Below are positions 9,494 through 18,345 of a stretch of 64,000 bases of DNA, one piece after another. Each line of letters opens with the position of its first letter. Position 1 is the stretch's first letter. Source of the stretch: Vibrio penaeicida (GTDB lineage: Bacteria > Pseudomonadota > Gammaproteobacteria > Enterobacterales > Vibrionaceae); assembly GCF_030689305.1 (NCBI RefSeq), contig NZ_JAUYVM010000001.1:186001-250000 (forward strand), in the 5' to 3' direction. The notes below the pieces were generated by a model, which did not search any database, was not told the origin of the DNA, and worked only from the letters and a program-made list of their open reading frames with translations. The translations under genes were made by a program, and so were the position numbers.

Positions 9494-11005
9494 ATGGAAA
9501 CCATTAACAACTTTATTAACGGGCAGCGCGTAGAAAGCCAAACCGATAGATTTGGGAAAGTGTATAACCCTGCCACAGGGCAGCAGACCAAACAGGTAGT
9601 ACTTAGCCTAGCATCGGAAGTCGAAGAAGCTATTGAAGCTGCCGCTAACGCCTTTCCAATGTGGTCCAAAACCCCGTCACTTCGCCGTGCTCGTGTCATG
9701 TTTAAGTTCAAAGTATTACTTGAAGAAAACAGCCACACACTCGCAGAATTGATATCCAATGAACACGGAAAAGTATTTTCCGATGCCATGGGAGAGTTAA
9801 CGCGTGGTCTTGAAGTGGTCGAGTTTGCCTGCGGTATCCCACATCTTCAAAAAGGTGAAAGCTCGGCAAATGTAGGTAGTGGTGTAGACAGCCACTCTAT
9901 CATGCAGCCATTGGGCGTTTGTGCAGGTATAACACCTTTTAACTTTCCAGCGATGGTCCCAATGTGGATGTTTCCCATAGCCATCGCGACCGGTAACACA
10001 TTTGTTCTAAAGCCTTCAGAAAAAGACCCTTCACTTGCATTGATGCTGGCTGAGTTACTGAAACAGGCAGGGCTGCCAGATGGCGTATTCAACGTGGTTA
10101 ATGGAGACAAAGAAGCCGTCGATGTTTTGCTCACTCACCCGTCGGTACAAGCCGTTAGCTTTGTTGGATCGACTCCAATTGCAGAATACATTTACTCAAC
10201 CGCATCGGCCCATGGCAAACGATGCCAAGCACTTGGTGGGGCAAAAAACCACTGTATTCTGATGCCAGATGCCGACATGGATATGGCGACGAGCGCTATT
10301 CTCGGCGCAGGTTTCGGGGCAGCAGGTGAACGTTGTATGGCGCTTTCAGTGGTTGTCGCAGTCGGTGATGATACCGCAAATGCACTGATTGAAGGACTAG
10401 CAAGCAAAATAGCGGCTATGCGAGTAGGCCCTGGGCTAGTAGATGGCAAAGAAAACGACATGGGGCCAGTCATATCCGCAGAACATCGACAAAAGATCAT
10501 TGGTTACATCGATTCAGGTGAAGAGCAAGGAGCAGAACTCACAATAGATGGAAGAAGCTGCAGTGTGGAAGGGCATGAAAGCGGATTTTTTGTTGGTCCA
10601 ACTTTATTCGACCACGTTACGCCAGATATGACCATTTATCAGGAAGAAATATTCGGACCGGTTTTGTCTGTTGTTCGTGTACCCGATTATCAAACGGCAC
10701 TACAACTTATCAATGCCCATGAATACGGTAACGGAACGGCCATTTTTACCCGTGACGGCGAAACCGCACGACAGTTCAGTGAAGATGTCTTGGCAGGTAT
10801 GGTCGGTGTCAATGTCCCTATTCCTGTTCCAATGGCGTTCCATAGCTTTGGTGGATGGAAACGCTCAATATTTGGACCTTTGAACGTTCACGGTAATGAT
10901 GGGGTGCGTTTCTATACAAGAATGAAAACCGTCACCACTCGCTGGCCAACCAGTGTCCGACTTGAGAAACACAAAAGCGATTTCATAATGCCTACAATGG
11001 ACTAA
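9494..11005 (+). CDS. iolA: CoA-acylating methylmalonate/malonate-semialdehyde dehydrogenase (IolA/MmsA)
   Basis: An NAD-dependent aldehyde dehydrogenase that oxidises malonate semialdehyde to acetyl-CoA and CO2, the last step of inositol breakdown. The start at 9494 (METINNFINGQRV) follows AGGAGAAAAACT; an upstream in-frame ATG inside iolC is rejected. NAD-binding and family motifs are GVCAGITPFNFPAMVPMW and FVGSTPIAEYIY. The catalytic cysteine is in GAAGERCMALSV, and the C terminus has FGGWKRSIFGPLN. At 503 aa it has the normal family length. The immediate upstream neighbour iolC fixes the inositol role over the valine-pathway alternative, although the enzyme may serve both. Confidence 0.93.
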   Translation: METINNFINGQRVESQTDRFGKVYNPATGQQTKQVVLSLASEVEEAIEAAANAFPMWSKTPSLRRARVMFKFKVLLEENSHTLAELISNEHGKVFSDAMGELTRGLEVVEFACGIPHLQKGESSANVGSGVDSHSIMQPLGVCAGITPFNFPAMVPMWMFPIAIATGNTFVLKPSEKDPSLALMLAELLKQAGLPDGVFNVVNGDKEAVDVLLTHPSVQAVSFVGSTPIAEYIYSTASAHGKRCQALGGAKNHCILMPDADMDMATSAILGAGFGAAGERCMALSVVVAVGDDTANALIEGLASKIAAMRVGPGLVDGKENDMGPVISAEHRQKIIGYIDSGEEQGAELTIDGRSCSVEGHESGFFVGPTLFDHVTPDMTIYQEEIFGPVLSVVRVPDYQTALQLINAHEYGNGTAIFTRDGETARQFSEDVLAGMVGVNVPIPVPMAFHSFGGWKRSIFGPLNVHGNDGVRFYTRMKTVTTRWPTSVRLEKHKSDFIMPTMD

Positions 11006-11120
11006 AAATACGCTCTGTGCCGCTTTCTCCCCCGTGATTGTGGCGCAGAGCACCTCCCGACTTTACTCGCTCGCTTTACCCCTCAACAAATTACTCTCAA
11101 TTGAATCTAACGAGAAAAGA

Positions 11121-11486
11121 ATGCTTAAAGCAATCAACCATATCCAAATTACTATTCCGAGCGGCGCTCAAGAAGATGCCAAAGCCTTCTATTGTAACGT
11201 GCTTGGACTCAGCGAAATTAAAAAACCCAAAACTCTTGAAGGTAATGGGAGTATTTGGTTAGGGCTTGGTGACGTCGCCATCCACTTTGCGATTGAAAAT
11301 GAAAATTACCGGGCTTTCACGTCTGCCCATATTGCCTACGAAGTCGATGATCTTGATATGTATAAAAAGACGTTAGAAGCCAACGGATTCATCATCAAAA
11401 AAAGTTTTCAAATCCCCAGTGTTAAGCGTTTTGAATTTCGCGACCCATTTGGTAATCAAATCGAATTGATGGAAAGAATCGAATGA
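11121..11486 (+). CDS. VOC-family (glyoxalase/bleomycin-resistance-like) small protein
   Basis: A single VOC domain of 121 aa with the paired beta-alpha-beta-beta-beta pattern: NHIQITIPSG at the start, YCNVLGLSE, and FEFRDPFGNQIELMERIE at the end. The likely metal or substrate positions are His near residue 7 and Glu in IELME. The start at ATG 11121 fits the domain beginning; ATGs at 11034 and 11038 would add unrelated sequence. It lies 115 bases after iolA and may be cotranscribed; a hairpin at 11012-11051 sits in between. The substrate is unknown. It converges with the secreted-protein operon. Confidence 0.75.
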   Translation: MLKAINHIQITIPSGAQEDAKAFYCNVLGLSEIKKPKTLEGNGSIWLGLGDVAIHFAIENENYRAFTSAHIAYEVDDLDMYKKTLEANGFIIKKSFQIPSVKRFEFRDPFGNQIELMERIE

Positions 11487-11537
11487 AGAAAAAACCAAGT
11501 CAACGGTACGTCTAAGTTAACATCCAAAATAATGAAA

Positions 11538-11594
11538 CGGCATGCGATAAGTTGAATAGTACGATCTATTCATACGTACATTTTCCGCATGCCG
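11538..11594. terminator. Large hairpin between convergent genes
   Basis: Arms CGGCATGCG (11538) and CGCATGCCG (11586) are perfect complements and enclose a second small stem GAATAG/CTATTC. Likely a shared transcription end for the VOC gene and the secreted-protein operon, though T-runs are short. Confidence 0.5.
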
Positions 11595-11601
11595 CCATTG
11601 G

Positions 11602-12978
11602 TTACTTCAAAGGAGGAGGCATGAATTTTTTCATGGCATCTAAACTGATGCGTGGGCGAACTTGGTTATCGGAATGTGTATCCAAACACGCTGATGTACG
11701 CGCCCATCTAACAGGTAAATTCCAGCCGCCATGCAAGCACTCAATGTACATGTTAGTTTGTGGATTGAGGGTAAGGACACTCGGACCATAGTGTAAATCA
11801 ATGTCTTGTCTTGGCTGGTTTGCCGCAGAACGATTAATCGCAAATCTAAGTTCTGGCTTGGCTGTTACCATCGCGGGTACAAAAAACGTAATCCCACCAT
11901 TAGCGATAGGCACTAAACGCTTTTCACTGCGAGTGGCATTTGAAGAAACATTTGTCTTGATTGGAGGGCGTGTGAACACCCACTGAGGAACAAACAGTCT
12001 TCTCTTGCTCAACACTTTATATACGGCATCAGTAATCAAGTTAACATCATTGTTTGTACTAAAAGTGTGGAGATAAAAAGGGGCGTTTTGTGTCGCGAGA
12101 GCAACTCTTACCCATGAATTTATTTGGTGTTTGATGTCACTCACCGTCAGTAACGCAGGGTGTGCTTTTTGAAATTCAATAAAACGGTGTACTAGATCTG
12201 GCCAATTGATGTTGATTCGCGCTCTAGGTCGATTGTAGTGCGTGTCTAACTCCCACACCGTGACTACCTGAATTTTGTCGTCCCAATTTTGTCCCACGAA
12301 GGGGTCATTGATCGCTAAGCCGTACCCCATTAAGTCTTTTAACGTGTCCTTCCAAAAAGGAACCGTTATTCCTCTAAAACCGACATAATCACTCATAGTG
12401 TTTTCTGGCAGCGTCGATTCTAACTTTGCTACAAATTCCGCGGGGTGCTTTTGGCCTTGCTGATCAAAAACGTAGCAAATTGGAAAATCCCCATATGACG
12501 TACTAATGCTTTCAGAACAATCCAAATCTAAACTTTGTACGTCGACACCATCAACCACAAAATACGTCTCTGCGGCTTTGGGTTGTGCCGCTAAGATTCG
12601 ATACCCTTTTTGAGATGCGACCTGAGACAAGTGCTCAATATCATTTTCAAATCCTCTAGTATCAAACGCGCCACTGAACCAAACCAGCTCCTCTCCCGGG
12701 AAATAATTTGGATGTTCGCTATAAGCACTGCCGATATCAAACTCTGGTTGATTAAACCCAGTATTGTCTCGTGCGATCGAACCAAATTTAGGCACAAACC
12801 ACACTAGATTTGCGTCTACGGTATCACCGTAAAGATAAAACTTATGCAGAATATCTGCGGGAAATTCAGCTTCTACATTTTTTAATGAAGGGTCTATGGG
12901 AGCGGCGGTTGCGCCACTGTTTAAAACAGATATCAGTAATAAGCTCTGAATAAGGATGTTTACGATTTTATTGCGCAT
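11602..12978 (-). CDS. Secreted protein of unknown function, paralogue of the first gene of the operon
   Basis: No described family recognised. Signal peptide at residues 1-26 (MRNKIVNILIQSLLLISVL, cleavage near ATAA/PIDP). After it, PIDPSLKNVEAEFPADILHKFYLYGD and NLVWFVPKFG align by eye with the protein encoded at 15277-16578, as do FVVDGVD and the C-terminal pair of cysteines (IECLHGGWNLPVRW...SACLD against VDCVVGGFGMPVEW...GCHAI). It is therefore a diverged paralogue, 458 aa. The start at 12978 overlaps the cytochrome stop (ATGCGCAATAA), which suggests translational coupling; an ATG at 13020 would add a non-signal leader. Predicted periplasmic or exported, probably disulfide-bonded. Last gene of the four-gene operon. 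Confidence 0.8.
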   Translation of the reverse strand: MRNKIVNILIQSLLLISVLNSGATAAPIDPSLKNVEAEFPADILHKFYLYGDTVDANLVWFVPKFGSIARDNTGFNQPEFDIGSAYSEHPNYFPGEELVWFSGAFDTRGFENDIEHLSQVASQKGYRILAAQPKAAETYFVVDGVDVQSLDLDCSESISTSYGDFPICYVFDQQGQKHPAEFVAKLESTLPENTMSDYVGFRGITVPFWKDTLKDLMGYGLAINDPFVGQNWDDKIQVVTVWELDTHYNRPRARININWPDLVHRFIEFQKAHPALLTVSDIKHQINSWVRVALATQNAPFYLHTFSTNNDVNLITDAVYKVLSKRRLFVPQWVFTRPPIKTNVSSNATRSEKRLVPIANGGITFFVPAMVTAKPELRFAINRSAANQPRQDIDLHYGPSVLTLNPQTNMYIECLHGGWNLPVRWARTSACLDTHSDNQVRPRISLDAMKKFMPPPLK

Positions 12979-14188
12979 GGTGATTCCATTTTTCCTTGCA
13001 AATATTTTCGTTCTTTTCATTTGGGCAACCAGACTTTATCCAGATACCCAGTAATTTAATGAGTGGTTTAGGTAGCGGGCGCCCGGTTGCAGGCATCCCT
13101 GCTGGAGTCGCTCCCATACCAAATTCTTTCTCTTTTTCCCGTATAGCCAACCGTTGGTATAAAATGCTCGGGTCGCTTTCACTTAGCCATTGCTCTATAT
13201 TCTCCTTGCCAGCCATGTTAAAGACCTCTTTCGCCCTGCCCTCAATACCATGACAATGCACACAGCCCGTATCTCGCCATAAACGGTTCCATATATAGGT
13301 CAACGCTTTAGGCGGAATACTCCCTGTCGGAAGTTGTTCGAAATCAGCCGATACCTGCGAAACAGCCTTGGCTAAGGCTTTTTCATTTTCAGAACGTGAG
13401 TGTTGAAAATAAGCATAAAGGTCATGAGCATCGATACGAGAGATTGGTAATTTGGGCATGGTTCTCCCTTCCACCGCCTTACCATTGGCATATTGGTGGA
13501 TCCAATCGGCAGAAAACAAACTCATCGCATTCGCGTTATAGCCTGATAACTGGCTATTGCCATGACACATAGAACAACTCTGTTTAAACAACGCCTCTCC
13601 CTTCTTTATCGAGCCCTTCACCTCTAAATTCGATTCATTGGGTATGGCGCCCAAATGCTCATTGATCGCTATCACTTCATCTTCAGAAATATTGGTGTAA
13701 GCCATCATTTTAGGGGCATTGCAGCTATTGCCGTCACAGGTACCATGTGGGGCGTTGAGGAATTTGGCTAACGTTTTTCGGTTAACTCTGACCGTTTGTT
13801 TTTCAAACATCGGCCATATGGGTGCATGTAAATAAGAAAGGGGGTATTTCTCCATAGATTCAAGACGTTTGTCCTTCACTGGAAGTGCGACGTATCGTGG
13901 ATCTGAGATCTTATTTCTGTAGTTGTACGCTATTTCGTCAATTTCTGTATGGCACGCCACGCACTTTTGATCGGTCCATTTTCGAGAACCGTTTGGTAAA
14001 GTTCCGACGGGTTTCATTCGGTTATCAAAATGGCAGCCATGGCATTCTTGTTCTATCGCCGTTTTATAAGTGCGATCATCCAACTCAAGAGCGTATCCAT
14101 TGAAAGACAGTAAAAACGTTGCGCCTAGCAAGGAAACTATAACGCAACGAACCCACATACAACTAAAGTAGGTAATAAGAAAAGGCAT
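12968..14188 (-). CDS. Tetraheme c-type cytochrome, exported
   Basis: Four CXXCH heme-attachment motifs are present: residues 49-53 (CHGCH), 76-80 (CVACH), 205-209 (CSMCH) and 309-313 (CVHCH). The last two sit in ordinary class-I-like cytochrome domains with candidate Met ligands in GRTMPKLP (~244) and AGMPATGRP (~365). Two further Cys pairs (151/156 and 388/397) may form disulfides. An N-terminal hydrophobic segment (residues ~12-33) gives export or anchoring. The start at 14188 lies six bases after the preceding stop; ATG 14158 is an alternative that leaves a more regular signal peptide. It sits between the Pro-rich protein and the secreted paralogue, so it probably carries electrons for whatever these proteins do. 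Partner and acceptor unknown. Confidence 0.88.
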   Translation of the reverse strand: MPFLITYFSCMWVRCVIVSLLGATFLLSFNGYALELDDRTYKTAIEQECHGCHFDNRMKPVGTLPNGSRKWTDQKCVACHTEIDEIAYNYRNKISDPRYVALPVKDKRLESMEKYPLSYLHAPIWPMFEKQTVRVNRKTLAKFLNAPHGTCDGNSCNAPKMMAYTNISEDEVIAINEHLGAIPNESNLEVKGSIKKGEALFKQSCSMCHGNSQLSGYNANAMSLFSADWIHQYANGKAVEGRTMPKLPISRIDAHDLYAYFQHSRSENEKALAKAVSQVSADFEQLPTGSIPPKALTYIWNRLWRDTGCVHCHGIEGRAKEVFNMAGKENIEQWLSESDPSILYQRLAIREKEKEFGMGATPAGMPATGRPLPKPLIKLLGIWIKSGCPNEKNENICKEKWNHHAQ

Positions 14189-14194
14189 AGAAAA

Positions 14195-15166
14195 TCAGTA
14201 CATAACCTCAACGAACGGGGTTGAAGGCATAGGCTCTGAAATAACGATCTTTTCCGATGCTGCTTTTTCTGGAATAACCCAGTATCCAGGCTGCTGGTCT
14301 ATCACTAAAAAGAGGTCTATGAACTGTGTCCAACGTTGAAACAGCAGCGACTTATCTACAGTTGTTCCTGCATCAAAGCCAAACAAAGTCGGATCAACAT
14401 GAGAAGAGTAAAAGTTAATACCTTGACTCAATCCATACCATCCAATATCAACATGAGGAGGGCTGGTTTCCGCTTGATCGGCTGATGTTGGCTCAGGTGA
14501 TACTGGCGGGTCCGGTTGTACTGGTGGTTCAGGTGGCAATGGTAGATCGTGTTCCAGTACCTTTTGTTCAACCAACTGATTGACAATACTTGGCACTTCG
14601 ATGAACACACCAGGTGCGGGTTGATCAGCAGGGTCTGACAGCGAAAACTTTGCATGCATTAGCTGCTTAGTATCGATAAGTTCAAGTAATTGAGCTTCTT
14701 TGGCTAAGCTGGTGTTGTAACGAATCACTAAGCTACACAATTTAGGGTAACCAGGTTGACGTGTTGACACAGAAGAGTACTCAAATGTGGTAAGCAAGTC
14801 GGTTAACGCTTGAGTAGGCTGACAAAGAATTGCATCGTCAGGAACGATGGTCTTTCTGTTTGGTCGGATGTTGTTTTCCCGAGCAAAAGTTGTAAATTCT
14901 CCGCTCTGAACACTTCTTGGAACAAAGCTGACCGTTAGTGTTTTAGTTCGATACTCTCCTGCAACAGGGAGCCGGTAATCGTATTCATAATCTCTAAACC
15001 AAACGTAACCAGTGCCACGTGTGGTATTTTTAAATGGGGCGAAAACGATGTCGCCGTTATCTATTGTGGAATTAAAATCCAACAAAGACAGCGTGTAATC
15101 GCTAGCATGCGCCGACACTGCTGAAACGAGTGCGGCACTAGCAAGTAAATGAGTCAATTTCATCAT
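14195..15166 (-). CDS. Secreted proline-rich-linker protein of unknown function
   Basis: No family recognised. Starting at ATG 15166 (AAGGACTACCT upstream; the ATG at 15163 is equally close) gives 323 aa with a clear signal peptide, MMKLTHLLASAALVSAVSA. An N-terminal domain (~22-190) holds the only two internal cysteines (AILCQPT and PKLCSLV). It is followed by a Pro/Glu linker (LPLPPEPPVQPDPPVSPEP) and a C-terminal ~85-residue part with HVDIGWYGLSQGINFYSS. Pro-rich linkers of this kind often span the periplasm or separate domains. The gene follows the first secreted protein after 110 bases containing a perfect hairpin (15181-15205), and precedes the cytochrome by six bases. Confidence 0.75.
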   Translation of the reverse strand: MMKLTHLLASAALVSAVSAHASDYTLSLLDFNSTIDNGDIVFAPFKNTTRGTGYVWFRDYEYDYRLPVAGEYRTKTLTVSFVPRSVQSGEFTTFARENNIRPNRKTIVPDDAILCQPTQALTDLLTTFEYSSVSTRQPGYPKLCSLVIRYNTSLAKEAQLLELIDTKQLMHAKFSLSDPADQPAPGVFIEVPSIVNQLVEQKVLEHDLPLPPEPPVQPDPPVSPEPTSADQAETSPPHVDIGWYGLSQGINFYSSHVDPTLFGFDAGTTVDKSLLFQRWTQFIDLFLVIDQQPGYWVIPEKAASEKIVISEPMPSTPFVEVMY

Positions 15167-15180
15167 AGGTAGTCCTTGAA

Positions 15181-15205
15181 TTAGCCCACGAACTTCGTGG
15201 GCTAA
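15181..15205. promoter_or_regulatory. Perfect inverted repeat inside the operon
   Basis: TTAGCCCACGAA-C-TTCGTGGGCTAA, 12-base arms, located between the first and second genes and ending 14 bases before the ATG of the second. It lacks a T-run on the minus strand. It may act as an mRNA-stability or processing hairpin, an attenuator, or a protein-binding site. Confidence 0.6.
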
Positions 15206-15276
15206 ACACTGCATTAGCGTTACAAAGAGCAATAATCCAGATTATGACGAGAGCCATAACCTAGAGTTACTCTCCG

Positions 15277-16578
15277 TTACGGCGTAGTGACGTCATCAAC
15301 AATCGCGTGACAACCTACTTCGGTGCTCCATTCAACAGGCATTCCGAATCCACCAACAACACAGTCCACACTCATTTCAGTTTGTACTGTTTCCATTGAC
15401 ATACCAGGGTTCCAGTTAATGGTTCTGGTTTCGTGACGTTTCAGGATTTGCTTCTCATAGTTAGCGCGTAACGTCCACATAGCGTTGGTACTAGTGTCTA
15501 CTTGCCCTAGTTGTGATTGGCTGTACTCTTGAATTTGATCAAACAACTCTGCTTGCAGCTCTGCTTGAATGCCTTCGACTGCTTTTATGAATGCCGCTTG
15601 GTTTGGTGCTTTCTCTTCATACTGCCCAGTTTCAGGGTTGTAGTATTCAACGTAAACGCCCTTTCCTTCCTGAACGAGCTTTTTAAAGAACGCTTGGATT
15701 TCAATATCGACACAAGCGTAGTTGTGGTAAGCCGCAAATGTATGCGCTTGTTCGAATGTCTGATTCCAGTCGACAGTAATACGTGCAGCACGTGTCGCTC
15801 TTTCTGTTTCCAGCTCCCAATCAACGACAAGGCTAAAGTATGGAGCTAAGCTGTTACCCACCATGAGGTCGTCTTGAATGACGTTGGTCATGTCGTTATC
15901 AGGCAACGTCACTAACTGGAAAGGAACATTCACAGAGGAGCTAGTTCTACCACTTGGTACCTTAGCGTAAGCTTTCTCTACAATAGAGGTTTCTTGTTGA
16001 GTACCATCGATGGCAGTCACGGAACACTTATTGATATTGACACTGACTGTTTCACCAAACGCATCTGTGATAGTCAGAGGCTCGTCCACACACTGCACGT
16101 CAATTCGGCCATCTGCGTTAGCATCAATGCCATCAACAACAAATAACGCCGTGCCGCGATTGACTACTGCAGGAGAAACTTTAAAGCCCGCTTTCTCAGC
16201 TTCAAGCTTTAAGAAGTTAACATCTTCAACACGACCCATCGTATTGAATGCGCCACCCATACGGATTTGAGCTTCACCAGGGCGAAGTGCCGCCCAAGTA
16301 CCGAACCTTGGTACGTAGCTAGATGCGTTGAAGTTTGGACGAGTGTTATTTCCTCGACCACGGTAGGAAACGTAACCAGATTTGGGCACATACCAAATAA
16401 GATCTTTCGCGTGCGAATCTTTATACAGGTAATACTTACTTTCTATCTCAGCCGATACGCTGGCTGGGAAATGACGGTATGCATTGTCATCATTTGGATC
16501 CATTGGTGCTGCAGTCGCAACACAACTAAGTAAAGCCGCAGCCATAGTGCTCAGCTTAAGAATATGAGTCCTTTTCAT
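15277..16578 (-). CDS. Secreted protein of unknown function, first gene of the tetraheme operon
   Basis: No described family recognised. Start at 16578 (MKRTHILKLSTMAAALLSC) has GAGGAAAAA directly upstream; a longer frame from 16614 is not supported. The signal peptide is cleaved near ATAA/PMDP, giving a mature protein of ~412 aa. It shares HFPASVSAEIESKYYLYKD, LIWYVPKSG, FVVDGID and a C-terminal Cys pair with the protein at 11602-12978. A loop DANADGRID after FVVDGI looks like an EF-hand-type calcium site and is absent from the paralogue. A coiled, Gln/Glu-rich stretch (~315-355) is also specific to this copy. It is the promoter-proximal gene and may be made in excess because of the downstream hairpin. 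Confidence 0.8.
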   Translation of the reverse strand: MKRTHILKLSTMAAALLSCVATAAPMDPNDDNAYRHFPASVSAEIESKYYLYKDSHAKDLIWYVPKSGYVSYRGRGNNTRPNFNASSYVPRFGTWAALRPGEAQIRMGGAFNTMGRVEDVNFLKLEAEKAGFKVSPAVVNRGTALFVVDGIDANADGRIDVQCVDEPLTITDAFGETVSVNINKCSVTAIDGTQQETSIVEKAYAKVPSGRTSSSVNVPFQLVTLPDNDMTNVIQDDLMVGNSLAPYFSLVVDWELETERATRAARITVDWNQTFEQAHTFAAYHNYACVDIEIQAFFKKLVQEGKGVYVEYYNPETGQYEEKAPNQAAFIKAVEGIQAELQAELFDQIQEYSQSQLGQVDTSTNAMWTLRANYEKQILKRHETRTINWNPGMSMETVQTEMSVDCVVGGFGMPVEWSTEVGCHAIVDDVTTP

Positions 16579-16915
16579 TTTTTCCTCGAATTGACAAGAG
16601 TATTTATAATTCAACGCGTTGAGTGGGAATTATGCCCAGAGGATAAGTACAAGAAGAAGACGTGATGTACCGTTATCACGCTTTGTTCTAAAATTCAGAA
16701 TGAAATGATTATTACTCTCAAAAATTTATGAGAGTAAAGCCATATTTATTGCGGCTATTTGATAAGTGAAATTATAGCGTAAGGTATTAATAATTAAGGA
16801 TATAAATAAAAAATAAATTGATATAACCAACAGTAAGATTGGCTCGAAAATGACTTAAAAACAGTACTCTAAAAGTGCTTGGAAACAGCGCCTAATAGCC
16901 ATCACTTATAAGCTT
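16579..16915. promoter_or_regulatory. Upstream region of the tetraheme operon
   Basis: Holds no gene. An inverted repeat TTACTCTCA-N8-TGAGAGTAA (16712-16737), about 135 bases before the first ATG of the operon, may be an operator or the end of the lacI transcript. The remainder is AT-rich. Confidence 0.5.
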
Positions 16916-17950
16916 TTATTTCTTTATCGAACCACGAATAACGGGTTCACAAGGTAGTGTAATAGATTGCGGTGGTAACTCAGAGTCTGCGATGTGATCA
17001 AACAATGTGCCTATCGTCTTTTGTATCATTTCTTCGTATGGCTGCCTAATCGTCGCCAAATTGTAGGCACGACTTTTCGCGAGCCTTATGTCATCCACGC
17101 CAACTATACCGACATCTTCTGGCACTCTTAATCCAAATTCGTATCGAATAGCATCCATACCGCCACACGCCATTATGTCGTCAGCGTAGAACAAGGCATC
17201 GGGTTTTTCACTGGAATTAAATATACGAACAGTCGCGTCATAACCAGCGTCGTAACTGAATTCTCCACCTTCAACGATCTGCCATTTATCGCAACCTCGC
17301 AATATTAGCTTACTTAGAAACCCTCTCTGACGCTCGACCGTTGCCGACGTACCGACAGGTCCAGTGACAAATGCAGGTCGATTGTATCCAGCATCCAAAA
17401 TCATGTCTGCAGCCATACCGCCCGCTTCTAAGTTGTCGCAACTCACGACGGTAACGCTGTTCTCATCTGAGTTTCGCCCGAAAATAACGACAGGCGTATT
17501 TTGCGCCTTACAAGCATCAGACAACGCTTCAGGTAATGAAGCGGAAGTGATAATCAAGCCATCTACGTTGTATTCCATAACCAGCTCAACCGCTTCTTTG
17601 ATATCCATTTCATCGGTCACTTTGATCAACAGGCTATGGCAGTTTCTTTTTTGAATTTCTTCTGTGAATTGGGAAAGGACTGGCAAATAGAATGGATTGT
17701 TGAAATCGGTAACGAGAATGCCAATCAAGCTGGAACGAGATTTAATGCCTCTCGCAAGTCGGTTTGGCTTGTAATTCAGCTCTTCCGCTGCTGCCATGAC
17801 TTTATTTCTCAGCTTTGAAGAGATACTGGCTTCAGGGTTGAAGGCTCTTGAAACGGCAGACAAAGAAACCCCAGCACGTTCGGCTACATGTACAACCGTG
17901 ACTTTACGTACTTTTGACTCAACCTTTTTGCTGTTCTCACTATCGTCCAT
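16916..17950 (-). CDS. LacI-family transcriptional regulator of the inositol/sugar ABC block
   Basis: An N-terminal LacI-type helix-turn-helix covers residues ~17-65 (VTVVHVAERAGVSLSAVSRAFNP, with hinge NRLARGIKSRSS). A periplasmic-binding-protein-like effector domain follows (IGILVTDFNNPFYLPVL, VDGLIITSAS, GVDDIRLAKSRAYNLATIRQP). At 344 aa it has the family length. Start at 17950 follows GGAAGTTTGA. The perfect LacI-type palindrome TGAAAATGTTTTCA lies 150 bases upstream (18101-18114), and near-copies lie in the iolE/iolD divergent promoter, so it probably represses itself and that block. The ligand is likely an inositol or a derivative; this is inference from position. Confidence 0.9.
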   Translation of the reverse strand: MDDSENSKKVESKVRKVTVVHVAERAGVSLSAVSRAFNPEASISSKLRNKVMAAAEELNYKPNRLARGIKSRSSLIGILVTDFNNPFYLPVLSQFTEEIQKRNCHSLLIKVTDEMDIKEAVELVMEYNVDGLIITSASLPEALSDACKAQNTPVVIFGRNSDENSVTVVSCDNLEAGGMAADMILDAGYNRPAFVTGPVGTSATVERQRGFLSKLILRGCDKWQIVEGGEFSYDAGYDATVRIFNSSEKPDALFYADDIMACGGMDAIRYEFGLRVPEDVGIVGVDDIRLAKSRAYNLATIRQPYEEMIQKTIGTLFDHIADSELPPQSITLPCEPVIRGSIKK

Positions 17951-18345
17951 TCAAACTTCCATATTTTTCGATGCGTGTATCGGGGTCTGTTGAAAATTTC
18001 GCTCCATTTCATGGCGACATTACAGGAACAGCACGTGGTTAAGGTTATATGTGACCTAGCTTAACTGTTACCTTGTGACACCGTGACATTGGAGTCTAAC
18101 TGAAAATGTTTTCAAAATCTTTTGCTCGTATTTTTCTTTACTACTTTATTTAAAACGGCTCACAAACCGGATGTAACGATCCGCCATTCATTCCGACACA
18201 TGCAACTGCTCCCTAAAACAGTCACACTAGCGCACCCTGCTCCCTACCGAACAGACACCCTGTGAGCCTAAACCTTAATCTTGATATCAAACCTGCCACC
18301 ACTCTTGGCTTTTGTTGGCAATAGCCAAAAGAAGTGGCGATGTTA
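17951..18345. promoter_or_regulatory. Intergenic region upstream of lacI
   Basis: About 395 bases without a gene. It contains the LacI-type palindrome and, at 17983-17992, GGGTCTGTTG followed by AAAATTTCG, a degenerate relative of the terminal repeat at 50976. The 3' end of the ABC binding-protein gene lies just beyond; no canonical terminator was found for it. Confidence 0.5.
18101..18114. promoter_or_regulatory. LacI-family operator, perfect palindrome
   Basis: TGAAAATGTTTTCA is self-complementary apart from the central TG. Matching sites are at 22360-22373 (13/14) and 22476-22489 (same arms, CA centre). Confidence 0.65.

Noticed and set aside
11012..11051. Hairpin between iolA and the VOC gene as a strong terminator
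   Set aside because: Arms pair at 10 of 12 positions but no T-run follows, so cotranscription cannot be excluded.
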